A stretch of 64,000 nt of DNA from CAVQAH01 sp963784195 (GCA_963784195.1 CAWARA010000032.1:62001-126000), one strand, 5' to 3'; numbered from the stretch's first letter, positions 15,697 to 24,253 are shown. Made by a program: numbers and translations. Notes: generated by a model not told the origin, from the letters alone.

Positions 15697-16564
15697 TCAG
15701 TTGGTGGAGAGCTTGCCGGCCACGGCTGATGCGATCGATTCAGCAATCTCCGCCTGCACCGCCAACGAGAACTCCGGCCGGTCATAGGTCTGCGCCCATA
15801 CGTGCGCCTCGTCGCTCACGCGGATCAGATGAGCGATCAATCGCACGCGGGTCTCGTCTCGCTTGACCTGTGCAAGGACGACGTATTCGGCCCTGACGTC
15901 GCGGCCAATCTCCTGGAGGTCCCGGAAGGAACGCGGCCGGCGAAGCGCGGCAGAGTTGCCGATGACGTCGAGCCGTTCGACTCTGCCTGGAGCAGCCAGC
16001 CTCGCAACGGTTGCGTCAGCAATCCCGCGGGCGAGCCCGTCGAACGCGTCCTGTCCGGTTTCGTTGTCGAAAGGCACGACGGCGACGCGAATGGGCGTGG
16101 GACGGGCCGCGAGGGTATACCAGGCGCCGGCCAACCCGGCAGCCAGCAGGAGCGCCCCTATGGCGAACCGCAGAGGCGCTCGACCGACAGGCGGGGCTGC
16201 AGCGGGCGGTTCGATCGCCTCGATCAACCCGACTCACCGGCTGTTCCGCCTGCACGGGCGCTATGAAGCGGTAACCCCTCCGTGGCAAGGTCTCGACGAA
16301 GCGCGGCGACTCTGCCGAGTCCCCGAGAGCGCTTCGGATTTGCGCCACACAGAAGTTGAGCCCGCGCTCGAAGTCAACGAAGGTCCCGTCAGCCCAGACC
16401 AGCTGTCGGAGTTCGTCCCGGGAGACAACCTCGCCCGGCCTGGCGGTCAGCATCGCGAGCACACGGGCCGGCTGGGGTTGCAGCTTGACCTGCACACCAT
16501 CCCGCCGCAGCTCCCCGGTTGCCGGGTCGAAGTCGAAGACGCCGAATCTGGCTCGACCGCCCAT
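15697..16564 (-). pseudogene. Winged-helix regulator with TolB/FlgO-like domain, frameshifted
   Basis: From the ATG at 16564 the first frame gives an OmpR/PhoB-type DNA-binding domain (FGVFDFDPATGELRRDG, RPGEVVSRDELRQLVWADGT, SPRFVETLPRRGYRFIAPV). A second frame takes over near 16225 (LIEAIEPPAAAPPVG), with one transmembrane segment (IGALLLAAGLAGAWYTL) and then VAVVPFDNETGQDAFDGL...GIADATVARLA, the TolB/FlgO-like domain common in membrane-bound regulators of Acidobacteriota. A one-base shift joins the two. Intact homologues often continue into TPR repeats; here the frame ends at 15697 beside element 2, so the C-terminus may also be lost. Confidence 0.75.
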
Positions 16565-16637
16565 GCCGCACACACGATACCGTGGATCGAACCGCAAAAT
16601 CACGGGCCGCGCGTCGTCGCGATTCGCCCGTTCCCTC

Positions 16638-16702
16638 AGCACGTCCGCACATCGCACGTCTCGCACGTCGCACGTCCCGCACGTGGCACTGCAGCGCACG
16701 TC
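16638..16702. repeat. Heptamer array, CGCACGT type
   Basis: Tandem degenerate CGCACGT/CGCACAT units upstream of the winged-helix gene and on the path of the HupE/UreJ gene's promoter region. The same unit recurs at 26833-26860. Translation of this stretch gives a Cys/Arg-rich low-complexity peptide, which is why an upstream start for the regulator was not accepted. Confidence 0.65.
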
Positions 16703-16811
16703 CGCACCCATCCGATCTGCCGCGAGCCTCGTAGGAGTGATGAGCCATCCGCATCGGGCGGAGATTGCAGCTAGAATCTGCGGCTAGGCGCCGCAATTTC
16801 TTCGAGAGCCC

Positions 16812-17879
16812 ATGAAACCTCTGCGAACGCTCCTCCTGATACTTGCGGCACTGATGGGTAGCACGCCTGCATGGGCCCACCCTGCACCCTTCAGCTATCT
16901 CGATGTACGCATCGGCGCGGCAGAGCTGTCAGGCAAGTTGGTCGTGCACACGATCGACGCGGCGCACGAGTTGAATCTGGCAGCGCCCGAGGCCCTTCAC
17001 GACGATTCTGTCGTCACCGCACACGCTGCGGCACTCGCGCGGGTGCTGGCAGGCCGGCTGGAGCTCCTCGCTGACGGTCATGCACTCGCGTGGTCGATGA
17101 CCGGCGCGCGCGCATTGCCGGGTCTGGATGCTGTCGAGTTGACGTGGCGAGCGCCGGCGACGAGGGTTCCCGGACGCCTGACAATCAGCGCACTCCTGTT
17201 CCCCTACGATCCGAACCATCAGACCTTCGTCAACGTGTACGAGCGCGACGCGCTGGCGAGACAGGAAGTGTTGACCCGCGACCGGACGCGCGTGGATTTC
17301 TTCACCGGCACCCGCCAGGGCAAGTTTGCGGTGCTGACGAACTTCGTCCAATCAGGCATCCATCACATCGCGATCGGCCCCGACCACATCCTCTTCATCG
17401 TCGGCCTCCTGCTGCTCGGAGGCTCGATTCCGCGCCTCCTCGCCATCGTGACCGCCTTTACGCTCGGGCACAGCGTCACCCTTGCTCTCGCAACGCTGAA
17501 CGTTCTTCAGCCGCCGGCCTCGATCATCGAACCGGCCATTGCCTTGAGCATCGTGTATGTCGGCGCAGACAACCTGCTGATCGGAAACCGCGGCCGCGAT
17601 ATCCGGCCGTGGGTGGCGCTGGCGTTCGGCCTCGTGCACGGATTCGGCTTCGCGAGCGTGCTGCGCGAAACCGGACTGCCAGACGGCGCGCTGGGCCTGT
17701 CGCTCTTCGCGTTCAACGTCGGCGTGGAGATCGGTCAGGCGGCAATCGTCATCTCGGTGGCCTCTGCGCTTGCGTTCATCCGCAAGAAGAATGCGATGGC
17801 CGCGCATCGGCTGGCGACTGCCGGCTCTGTCATCGTGATGCTCGCCGGGGCGTTCTGGTTCTTCGAACGGGTTGGGTGA
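16812..17879 (+). CDS. HupE/UreJ-family membrane protein
   Basis: 355 residues with a signal peptide ending at AWAHPAPFSYLDVRI, about 150 residues of extracytoplasmic beta-rich domain, then a multi-span membrane domain with GIHHIAIGPDHILFIVGLLLL, TLGHSVTLALATL, VGADNLLIG, GLVHGFGFASVL and NVGVEIGQAAIV. The His/Asp-rich HHIAIGPDH and the GLVHGFGFAS block are the metal-binding hallmarks of HupE/UreJ_2 proteins, proposed nickel or cobalt permeases. No hydrogenase or urease gene is nearby, so the metal and client enzyme are unknown. Confidence 0.88.
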   Translation: MKPLRTLLLILAALMGSTPAWAHPAPFSYLDVRIGAAELSGKLVVHTIDAAHELNLAAPEALHDDSVVTAHAAALARVLAGRLELLADGHALAWSMTGARALPGLDAVELTWRAPATRVPGRLTISALLFPYDPNHQTFVNVYERDALARQEVLTRDRTRVDFFTGTRQGKFAVLTNFVQSGIHHIAIGPDHILFIVGLLLLGGSIPRLLAIVTAFTLGHSVTLALATLNVLQPPASIIEPAIALSIVYVGADNLLIGNRGRDIRPWVALAFGLVHGFGFASVLRETGLPDGALGLSLFAFNVGVEIGQAAIVISVASALAFIRKKNAMAAHRLATAGSVIVMLAGAFWFFERVG

Positions 17880-18111
17880 CGTCCGTGGTCCGTGGTTCGT
17901 GGTTCGTAGTCCGTCGCTCGTAGAGCCTCGCCGCGGTATGGGCTCTTCGAGCCACGAGCGACGAGCACCGAACCCTCGTCGTGAACCGGCTAGCGTCGCT
18001 CAACCGTCGTCGTGAACCTTCGCCGCTGAACCGCTCATCGTGAACCGGGAGCGGAACCCTATCGTGAACCCGTCCTGAACCCTCGTCGTGAACCTTCGTC
18101 CTGAACCCCCG
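17880..18111. repeat. Inverted heptamer arrays and GAACC-rich repeats
   Basis: 17880-17930 holds GTCCGTG, GTCCGTG, GTTCGTG, GTTCGTA, GTCCGTC, GCTCGTA. After a short spacer, 17945-17970 holds the inverse GAGCCAC, GAGCGAC, GAGCACC, GAACCCT. Bases 17970-18111 continue with irregular GTGAACC / CTGAACC units. No gene is seen in this 232-base gap between two convergent genes. Confidence 0.8.
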
Positions 18112-19563
18112 TCAGGACTTAGCCTGCGACGGATCGACCCGATCGATCCACGCCAGCACTCCACCCGTGAGGTTCTTCGCGTCCACGCCCTGATCCTTGA
18201 GCAGCTTGACAGCTTTGGCGCTGCGCCCGCCCATTTTGCAGTGCACGACGATCTCGCGGCCATCGTTGGGCAACTCGCTCAACCGCGTGCCGAGCTGGCC
18301 CAGAGGGATCAGGGTCGAGTTCGGGATTCGGCAGATCTGATATTCGTGTGGCTCGCGCACGTCGAGGACGAACGTGGGCAGACCGGCGTCGAGCCGGGCC
18401 TTCAACTGTTCCACCGTCGTCTCCTCCACACCCGCGCTGGCTGAAGCCGACACACCAGCCTGAGGCGTGACGCCGCAGAACTGCTCGTAGTCGATCAGCT
18501 CACGAATGCTCGGACGATCGCCACAAACGGGGCATTCCGGATCGCGTCGAACCTTCAGCTCCCGGAATCGCATGGACCACGCATCGTAGAGCAGCAAGCG
18601 TCCGATGAGCGTGCCTGGAGCGCCGAGGATCAGCTTGATCGTTTCGGTCGCCTGGATGGTGCCGATGACGCCCGGCAGCACACCGAGCACGCCTCCCTCG
18701 GCACAGCTTGGCACCAGTCCGGGCGGAGGCGGCTCGGGAAACAGGCAGCGATAGCAAGGCCCCTCGGTGGTAGCGAAGACCGAGGCCTGCCCTTCGAACC
18801 GGAAGATGCTGCCATAGGCGTTCGGCTTGCGCAGGATCACGCACGCATCGTTCACGAGGTATCGCGTGGCGAAGTTGTCGGTCCCGTCGAGAATGACGTT
18901 GTACTCCTTGAAGAGCGCGAGTGCATTGGCCGACGAGAGCTTCGTCTCGTGAGTTTCGATGCGGATCTCCGGATTGAGCGCGGACAGCCGCGCGCGCGCG
19001 GACGCGAGCTTGGACCGGCCGATGTCCGGCGTGCCGTGAATGATCTGCCTCTGAAGATTGCTGACGTCCACTGCGTCGAAATCGATCAGGCCCAGCGTGC
19101 CGATGCCAGCGGCCGCGAGGTACAGCGCCGCCGGCGATCCCAGGCCGCCCGCCCCGACGCACAGGACGCGAGCACCCTTGAGGCGCCGCTGCCCATCGAT
19201 ACCCACTTCAGGCAGGATCAGATGACGGCTGTAGCGCTCGATTTCCGCGTTCGTCAACTCCGGAGAGGTGGAGGTGTCGGATGCCGCGGACCCGCCCGCT
19301 ACCGAGGGCACGATGCTGATCGTGTCCCCTGCCTTCAACGCCGTCGCCTCGCGATCGAGATACCGAATGTCGTCGTCGTTCACGTAGACGTTGACGAAAT
19401 GCCGCAGCTTTCCGTCTTCGGCATACAGGTGACGCCGAAGATCAGCATAGCGGCTCGTCAATGTAGCCAGGACTTCGCCGACCGTGCCGCCGTCGACCTC
19501 GACGGCGTCCTGCTGACCGGTATAGGGCCGGAGCGGTGTCGGGATCAGGACCCGGTGTGCCAT
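18112..19563 (-). CDS. CysO-MoeZ fusion: sulfur-carrier, E1-like adenylyltransferase and rhodanese in one chain
   Basis: 483 residues in three parts. Residues 1-91 are a ubiquitin-like sulfur carrier very like mycobacterial CysO: VLIPTPLRPYTGQQ, GKLRHFVNVYVNDDDIRYLD and IVPSVAGG, ending in G90-G91, the tail that is normally the free C-terminus. Residues about 105-345 are a ThiF/MoeB-type E1: CVGAGGLGSPAALYLAAAG (nucleotide loop), DGTDNFATRYLVND, zinc cysteines C270/C273 and C344/C347. Residues about 385-483 are a rhodanese with active-site HCKMGGRS (C442). In separate form, MoeZ adenylates and thiocarboxylates the carrier, which then gives sulfur to CysM. Here the Gly-Gly tail is internal, so it must be cut out or work differently. 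Overlaps the JAMM gene by 19 bases. Confidence 0.93.
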   Translation of the reverse strand: MAHRVLIPTPLRPYTGQQDAVEVDGGTVGEVLATLTSRYADLRRHLYAEDGKLRHFVNVYVNDDDIRYLDREATALKAGDTISIVPSVAGGSAASDTSTSPELTNAEIERYSRHLILPEVGIDGQRRLKGARVLCVGAGGLGSPAALYLAAAGIGTLGLIDFDAVDVSNLQRQIIHGTPDIGRSKLASARARLSALNPEIRIETHETKLSSANALALFKEYNVILDGTDNFATRYLVNDACVILRKPNAYGSIFRFEGQASVFATTEGPCYRCLFPEPPPPGLVPSCAEGGVLGVLPGVIGTIQATETIKLILGAPGTLIGRLLLYDAWSMRFRELKVRRDPECPVCGDRPSIRELIDYEQFCGVTPQAGVSASASAGVEETTVEQLKARLDAGLPTFVLDVREPHEYQICRIPNSTLIPLGQLGTRLSELPNDGREIVVHCKMGGRSAKAVKLLKDQGVDAKNLTGGVLAWIDRVDPSQAKS

Positions 19564-19931
19564 CGCAACTCTCCTTCGTCGAACCCGGAACGATTATCCC
19601 GCAGCCACCAGGCGGTCACGTCGCCAGGCACGCCGTTCGTTACCGAGATGATCACATAGATGAAATTGGGCCACGCGTGCTCGAGATCGTACGCGGAAGG
19701 CCGGGCGGGCTCATTCGGGTGTGAATGGTAGAAACCCAGGAGGCTCGCGCCCAGTGCGCTCGCGCGCGCTTCCGCCGCCCGATAGCCGTCCGGCCCGATG
19801 CGGAACCTCCGCGCGGCACCGCTGGCCGTCGTATTGTCCATGGCAAACGCTTCGGTGATGACGCCGTCGCGGCCGATCAACGCGCCACAACACTCGTCCG
19901 GAAACGTCGCCGCCCCGTGCCGCCGAATCAG
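19545..19931 (-). CDS. mec: Mec-like JAMM/M67 metalloprotease (start uncertain)
   Basis: The coding frame contains FPDECCGALIGRDG (catalytic Glu), GFYHSHPNEPARPSAYD (HxHx10D zinc motif) and a C-terminal WWLRDN, the layout of Mec/CysO-cysteine peptidase. Mec cleaves after the Gly-Gly of CysO-cysteine to release cysteine. No ATG, GTG or TTG lies upstream of the catalytic Glu in this frame; a stop sits in the REP palindrome. Either a CTG at 19931 is used, as annotated, or a one-base shift joins this frame to a GTG at 19950 that reads VADAIEADSA. The first TTG (19880) would delete the catalytic Glu. Lies between cysM and the CysO-MoeZ gene in one operon. Confidence 0.8.
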   Translation of the reverse strand: MIRRHGAATFPDECCGALIGRDGVITEAFAMDNTTASGAARRFRIGPDGYRAAEARASALGASLLGFYHSHPNEPARPSAYDLEHAWPNFIYVIISVTNGVPGDVTAWWLRDNRSGFDEGELRWHTGS

Positions 19932-19959
19932 CCTCGATGGCGTCCGCCACGATCGTGGC

Positions 19960-19977
19960 GTCCGGCTTCAGCCGGAC
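19960..19977. repeat. 18-bp REP-like palindrome
   Basis: Exact copy of GTCCGGCTTCAGCCGGAC in the gap between cysM and the JAMM gene. Inside an operon a hairpin of this strength may affect mRNA stability or downstream expression. Confidence 0.85.
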
Positions 19978-20020
19978 CGTGTTCTCCGTCACCTCCCCCA
20001 CCCTACCCTCCTGCTATCAT

Positions 20021-20935
20021 TCACCAGAACGTCTCCGTGAGATAGCGCGTGCCCGTATCCGGAAAGACCGTCACGATCACACCCTGGTCAATCCGGCTGG
20101 CCAGATCCAGCGCCGCCGCCAACGCAGCCCCGCTGGAAACACCAACCAGCAACCCCTCCTCCAGCGCCAGCTGTCTCGTCGCCGCATACGCACGCTCGGT
20201 GGAGATGCGCACATCTTCGTCGGCAAGCGTCGGATCGTAGATGCCTGGCCGAATCGCACTGTCCATGTGCTTCAGGCCCTCGACACCGTGGAGCGGTGAA
20301 TCCGGCTGCACCGAGACCAGGTGGATGCCCGCATCGTGCGCGCGGAGCCGCCTGCCAATTCCTACGAAGGTCCCGCTCGTGCCAAGACCCGCGACGAAGT
20401 GTGTCACGCGGCCATCGGTCTGCTCGAGGATCTCGTGCCCGGTCGTATCGAAGTGGGTGCGCCAGTTCGCATCGTTGTTGTATTGATCGGCGTAGAAGTA
20501 TCGATCGGGTTCGGCTTCGTGGATTCGCCTCGCCTGCCTGATAGCCCCATCGCTTCCGTCCATGGCGTCGGTCAGCTCGATTTCGGCCCCGTACGCGCGG
20601 AGGATGCGCAATCGTTCGGGCGTCACGTTTTCCGGGACACAAAGTTTCAGCTTGTACCCTCGTGAGGCCGCGAGCATGGCATACGCGATCCCGGTATTGC
20701 CTGATGTCGCATCAAGGATGGTCTTCCCCTCACGCAACAAGCCGCGCCGTTCGCCGTCGTCCAGGATGGCCAGCGCAGCGCGGTCCTTGACCGAACCTCC
20801 CGGGTTCAGGAATTCGGCTTTCGCATACAACTCCACGTGCGGCTTGGCTGGCGCCAGCCGGCGGATCCGCAGCAAGGGTGTGCGGCCGATCGTCGAGCGC
20901 AGACTGCCGCTGAATTCCAGTGTCGTGGTCGCCAT
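20021..20935 (-). CDS. cysM: Cysteine synthase, CysM type (probable CysO-dependent)
   Basis: 304 residues from the ATG at 20935. PLP-dependent fold type II signatures: NPGGSVKDRAAL with the Schiff-base lysine, DATSGNTGIAYAMLA for the phosphate/carboxylate loop, and HFVAGLGTSGTFVGIGRRL. The region HGVEGLKHMDSAIRPGIYDP aligns with the loop that distinguishes mycobacterial CysM, which uses O-phosphoserine and CysO thiocarboxylate, from CysK-type enzymes; a lysine stands where that CysM has an arginine. Its place between sulfite reductase and mec/cysO-moeZ supports the CysO route. The start lies 5 bases after the sulfite reductase stop. Confidence 0.9.
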   Translation of the reverse strand: MATTTLEFSGSLRSTIGRTPLLRIRRLAPAKPHVELYAKAEFLNPGGSVKDRAALAILDDGERRGLLREGKTILDATSGNTGIAYAMLAASRGYKLKLCVPENVTPERLRILRAYGAEIELTDAMDGSDGAIRQARRIHEAEPDRYFYADQYNNDANWRTHFDTTGHEILEQTDGRVTHFVAGLGTSGTFVGIGRRLRAHDAGIHLVSVQPDSPLHGVEGLKHMDSAIRPGIYDPTLADEDVRISTERAYAATRQLALEEGLLVGVSSGAALAAALDLASRIDQGVIVTVFPDTGTRYLTETFW

Positions 20936-20940
20936 GTCGT

Positions 20941-22788
20941 TCACGCGCTGCATTCACCTTCCTGGATGGTCGGATCGAACGCCGCCTCCTCACCGAGATC
21001 GACGAAGTCCTCAGGCGTCGCCTCGTCTGGCGATAGCCGATCGAGTCCGCGAAGGGCATCCTTCACGATCGACAGGTCGACACGGCGGAAAAACGCGACT
21101 GCCGATTCGGTTCCCGCGCGCCGCTCCTGGTAGAGATGGATCAAGCGATCGATAGCCTGTCCGCACCGACGCGCCGGAACCGTCGCCGCATGGCGGCCGA
21201 ACGTGGTGATTCCGTCAGCCGTGCCGCCACCGACCATGACGAAGTAGTGCGGCGCGGGGCGCCCGCCAACCTTTCGCAGGCTGCCCTGGAACCCGATTCC
21301 CGCGATGTGATGCTGCCCGCATCCGTTGGGACAACCGCTGATCTTGATGTTCAACCCTGGCACGCTTGCCACGAGATCCTCACGGCGCTCCAGGTGTTCG
21401 GACAGCGACAGTCCCAACCCTCGTGATTGCGTGACCGCCAACCTGCAGGATTCTGCGCCCGGACAACTCGTCACGTCCGCAAGGGTCCCGGCGCCCGGCC
21501 GGCCCAGACCCGCAGCACGAAGGCTTCGAAAGAACAGAGGCACGTGCTCATTCCGCACCCACCGGAAGAGCAGGTTCTGATCGATGGTGATCCGGACGGT
21601 GCCATCGCCCAACGCAACGGCCAATTCGCCCACGAGACGCATCTGCGCGGACGTCAGGTCGCCCAACACTGTCGAGACCGTGACCACGCTCCAGCCGCGC
21701 TGGGTCTGCGGGCGCACGTTGGTCCGCGCCCATCGGGCGAACTCCGCTCCCTGATCGGTAAGACGCGGCTCGACCCTGGGCAGGATTCCAGGACCGCGCA
21801 GCGGCGTCGTCGCCACGCGCGCAGCGATGGAAAACAGCGCCGGAGGATCGAGGCTCGCGACAGGAGGCGCCACCTCGACAGGCGGATTTTCCGGATCGAA
21901 AGGCAGCGCCGGACCTCCAGCCGCCCGGACTCCTTCGAGCTCGCGCTCGAACTCGCGCCGAAAACCATCCCACCCAAGGGTCTTGATCAGGAACTTCAAG
22001 CGGTTCCGCTGTTTGTGCTGATAGTCGCCCAGCCTGTGAAACACCCGCAGAATCGCTTCGGCGACGGCCAGGATTTCGGAAGCCGGCAGAAACTCGAAAA
22101 GTAGCAGACCCGCCCGGCACACGGTCGAAGTGCCGCCTGCAACCGTAACCTGGAATCCTTTCACGGGTCTCGCCGCCGTGCCGCCGATTCGGGCGTTCCA
22201 GCCAATGTCGTTGATGCCCGCCGCCACGTGATCGACCGGGCATCCTTCGAATGCGATCTTGAACTTCCGAGGCAGCGTCGAGCTCAACGGGTGCCGCAAC
22301 AGGTAACGTGTCATCGCCTCCGCGTACGGCGTGACGTCGAATGCCTCGTCGGCCGCAACGCCGGAGTACGGGCAGGCGGTGATATTGCGCACCGAGCTGC
22401 CGCACGCTTCTCGTGTCGTGAGGCCCGCGTCAGCGAGGTGGCGCATCGCGAGCTCGATCTCGTGCAATTTCACAAAATGAAACTGCATATTCTGCCGAGT
22501 CGTGATGTGGCCAAATCCGCGCGAGTGCGTGTCTGCCACGTCCGCGAGCGCGTTCAGCTGCTCAGGGGTGAGCACACCTTGAGGGATCTTCACGCGCAGC
22601 ATCTGCGCGTCTTCAGCTTGCCGCTGCCCGTAGGTGCCGCGAACCAGCCGGAACGCGCGCCACTCGTCTGGACCGACCTCTCCGCGCTCGAAACGTCCAA
22701 GCATCGTCACGAACTCGTCGATATCGGCCTCGTCAGCAAACGACACTCGCGCTCGGCCGAGCGTGTTCCGATCGTCTATCGCTGCCAT
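20941..22788 (-). CDS. Ferredoxin-type sulfite (or nitrite) reductase
   Basis: 615 residues. Two half-repeats are visible, and the siroheme/4Fe-4S cysteines occur as TSCPGAESCRLAV and SGCPNGCGQHHIAG (Cx5C...Cx3C). GHITTRQNMQFHFVKL and SSVRNITACPYSGV are also typical. The family reduces sulfite to sulfide or nitrite to ammonia by six electrons from ferredoxin. Two siroheme biosynthesis genes upstream and a cysteine synthase downstream make sulfite the likely substrate. Its start overlaps the SUMT gene by 56 bases. Confidence 0.93.
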   Translation of the reverse strand: MAAIDDRNTLGRARVSFADEADIDEFVTMLGRFERGEVGPDEWRAFRLVRGTYGQRQAEDAQMLRVKIPQGVLTPEQLNALADVADTHSRGFGHITTRQNMQFHFVKLHEIELAMRHLADAGLTTREACGSSVRNITACPYSGVAADEAFDVTPYAEAMTRYLLRHPLSSTLPRKFKIAFEGCPVDHVAAGINDIGWNARIGGTAARPVKGFQVTVAGGTSTVCRAGLLLFEFLPASEILAVAEAILRVFHRLGDYQHKQRNRLKFLIKTLGWDGFRREFERELEGVRAAGGPALPFDPENPPVEVAPPVASLDPPALFSIAARVATTPLRGPGILPRVEPRLTDQGAEFARWARTNVRPQTQRGWSVVTVSTVLGDLTSAQMRLVGELAVALGDGTVRITIDQNLLFRWVRNEHVPLFFRSLRAAGLGRPGAGTLADVTSCPGAESCRLAVTQSRGLGLSLSEHLERREDLVASVPGLNIKISGCPNGCGQHHIAGIGFQGSLRKVGGRPAPHYFVMVGGGTADGITTFGRHAATVPARRCGQAIDRLIHLYQERRAGTESAVAFFRRVDLSIVKDALRGLDRLSPDEATPEDFVDLGEEAAFDPTIQEGECSA

Positions 22789-23581
22789 GACTGCTCCTGT
22801 TCACACCCACACGTTCATCCCACATCAACATCGACCTGAGCCTGACGACGTTGCCGATTACGACCGTTCCCGGCAGTCGATCGGCAGCAATAGAATCGAA
22901 TGCCAGCTCCTGCTGAAGCTCTTCGAGGGTCAGCGTCGCGGTTCGCGCAGATTCGGTCGACGCGCCGAGTAGAACTGCTGCTGGCGTCAGCCGGTTCCAC
23001 CCGCGCGCGACGAGCAGCCGCGCGACATTTCCGATCTGCGCGAGGCCCATCATCACGACGACGGTGACGCTGTCGGGCGGCAGGGCCTCGAGAACCGGTT
23101 GATACGCATCTTCCGAGTGCCCCGAAACGACGACGAACGCCGACGCGAGCCCTCGATGCGTCACGGGGATGCCAGATAGTTCCGCCGCTGCGACTGCCGA
23201 CGTGATTCCAGGCACCACCTCGAAGGGAATCCCCGCCTGAACGAGGGCAAGCGCCTCCTCCCCGCCCCTGCCGAACACGAACGGATCGCCACCCTTGAGC
23301 CGGACGACCCGCCTGCCCTGGCGCGCCGCGCGAATCATCAACCTGTTGATCGACGCTTGCGCGAGCGCAGGACGTCCCGAGCGCTTGCCCACGAACACTC
23401 GTCGCGCCGTTCTTGCGAGATCGAGCACCTCAGGGTTCACCAGCGCGTCGTAGAACACGACATCGGCTTCGGCGAGACGTCTTGCTGCACGGATGGTCAG
23501 CAGCTCCGGATCGCCCGGACCCGCACCGGCGAGCACGACGAATCCACCACGGCCCTGAGGTTCAGTCATCGATGCATTCAC
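22733..23581 (-). CDS. cobA: Uroporphyrinogen-III C-methyltransferase
   Basis: 282 residues with the SUMT signatures: VVLAGAGPGDPELLTIRAARRL near the N-terminus, VFYDALVNPEVLDL, VRLKGGDPFVFGRGGEEA, VVPGITSAVAAAE and GIPVTHRG. It adds two methyl groups from SAM to uroporphyrinogen III to make precorrin-2, the entry to siroheme. The GTG at 23581 overlaps the stop of the upstream gene as GTGA; an ATG 12 bases on is an alternative. The last 20 residues overlap the sulfite reductase start and are unlike the family, so the core enzyme probably ends near residue 260. Confidence 0.94.
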   Translation of the reverse strand: MNASMTEPQGRGGFVVLAGAGPGDPELLTIRAARRLAEADVVFYDALVNPEVLDLARTARRVFVGKRSGRPALAQASINRLMIRAARQGRRVVRLKGGDPFVFGRGGEEALALVQAGIPFEVVPGITSAVAAAELSGIPVTHRGLASAFVVVSGHSEDAYQPVLEALPPDSVTVVVMMGLAQIGNVARLLVARGWNRLTPAAVLLGASTESARTATLTLEELQQELAFDSIAADRLPGTVVIGNVVRLRSMLMWDERVGVNRSSHGSDRRSEHARPSASVVC

Positions 23582-24153
23582 TGGATAGATCCCGGCGAGC
23601 GCTGCTCGTACATCCTCACGAGCGCCTCGAGCAGCAGCGGCCTGCGGTCCGCCATCGGCACTGCCTCAGCCAGCCACTGTTGTCGTGTCGTCCGGGCACA
23701 CTGCATCCATCGGTCGAGATCGTCCGGAAGGACGGCCTCGAGCGCTTCGCGGATCAGGCCAGCCAGCGCGGGCGCGGCCCCATCCGTCGAGATGGCGATG
23801 GTGACGCCGGCACGTCGCAAAACGGCGCCGGCGAATGCGCTCGCGTTTTCGACATCATCGACCGCGTTCACGAGCAGGCCTCGCGCGTGAGCTGCGTCCG
23901 CAACGCGGCGATTGACGGCCCGCGGCGCCGCGGCGATCACGAAACACACGCCGTCCAAATCAGATTCGACGAACGGCCGCTGACGGACGTCCACGACCTC
24001 GGCACTGATCGCCGAGCTCACCTCAGGAGCCACCACGGTGACCTGTGCGCCAGCGTCGAGCAGGCTGCGCAGCTTCTGCGTCGCCACCGCCCCGCCGCCG
24101 ACCAGCAGGACGCGACGGCCTTGAAGTCGGAGAAAGACGGGAAGAACGGGCAA
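23578..24153 (-). CDS. Precorrin-2 dehydrogenase / sirohydrochlorin ferrochelatase
   Basis: 191 residues, Met8p/CysG N-terminal type: VLPVFLRLQGRRVLLVGGG (nucleotide-binding GxGxxA variant), AVATQKLRSLLDAGAQVTVVAP, and VNAVDDVENASAFAGAVLRRAG. It oxidises precorrin-2 with NAD and inserts iron to give siroheme. It is the first gene of the sulfite/cysteine operon, and its stop overlaps the start of the methyltransferase gene. Length is normal for the stand-alone enzyme, not the CysG fusion. Confidence 0.92.
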   Translation of the reverse strand: MPVLPVFLRLQGRRVLLVGGGAVATQKLRSLLDAGAQVTVVAPEVSSAISAEVVDVRQRPFVESDLDGVCFVIAAAPRAVNRRVADAAHARGLLVNAVDDVENASAFAGAVLRRAGVTIAISTDGAAPALAGLIREALEAVLPDDLDRWMQCARTTRQQWLAEAVPMADRRPLLLEALVRMYEQRSPGSIQ

Positions 24154-24184
24154 TTTCCCTCCGCAAATACGGTTCGGTCATACG

Positions 24185-24253
24185 GTCCGGCTGAAGCCGG
24201 ACGCCACATTTGGTCCGGCTAAAGCCGGACGCTACATGGGCTAAGGCCGGATG
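24185..24253. repeat. Cluster of three REP-like palindromes
   Basis: 24185-24202 is GTCCGGCTGAAGCCGGAC; 24213-24230 is the same with a TAA centre; 24238-24253 is a decayed third copy. They lie between the first gene of the sulfite operon and the hairpin at 24266-24299, so they would be in the operon's leader or promoter. Confidence 0.85.

Noticed and set aside
16564..16711. An upstream start for the winged-helix regulator.
   Set aside because: The extension is translated from the CGCACGT heptamer array and adds a Cys/Arg-rich peptide before the conserved domain.
18112..19563. Calling the fused protein simply MoeB or ThiF for molybdopterin or thiamine synthesis.
   Set aside because: The N-terminal domain is closer to CysO than to MoaD or ThiS in its motifs, and the neighbours are CysM, a JAMM protease and sulfite reductase, not moa or thi genes.
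20941..22788. Assigning the siroheme reductase as an assimilatory nitrite reductase.
   Set aside because: Sequence alone does not separate the two, but no nitrate or nitrite genes are near and the operon makes cysteine, so sulfite is preferred.
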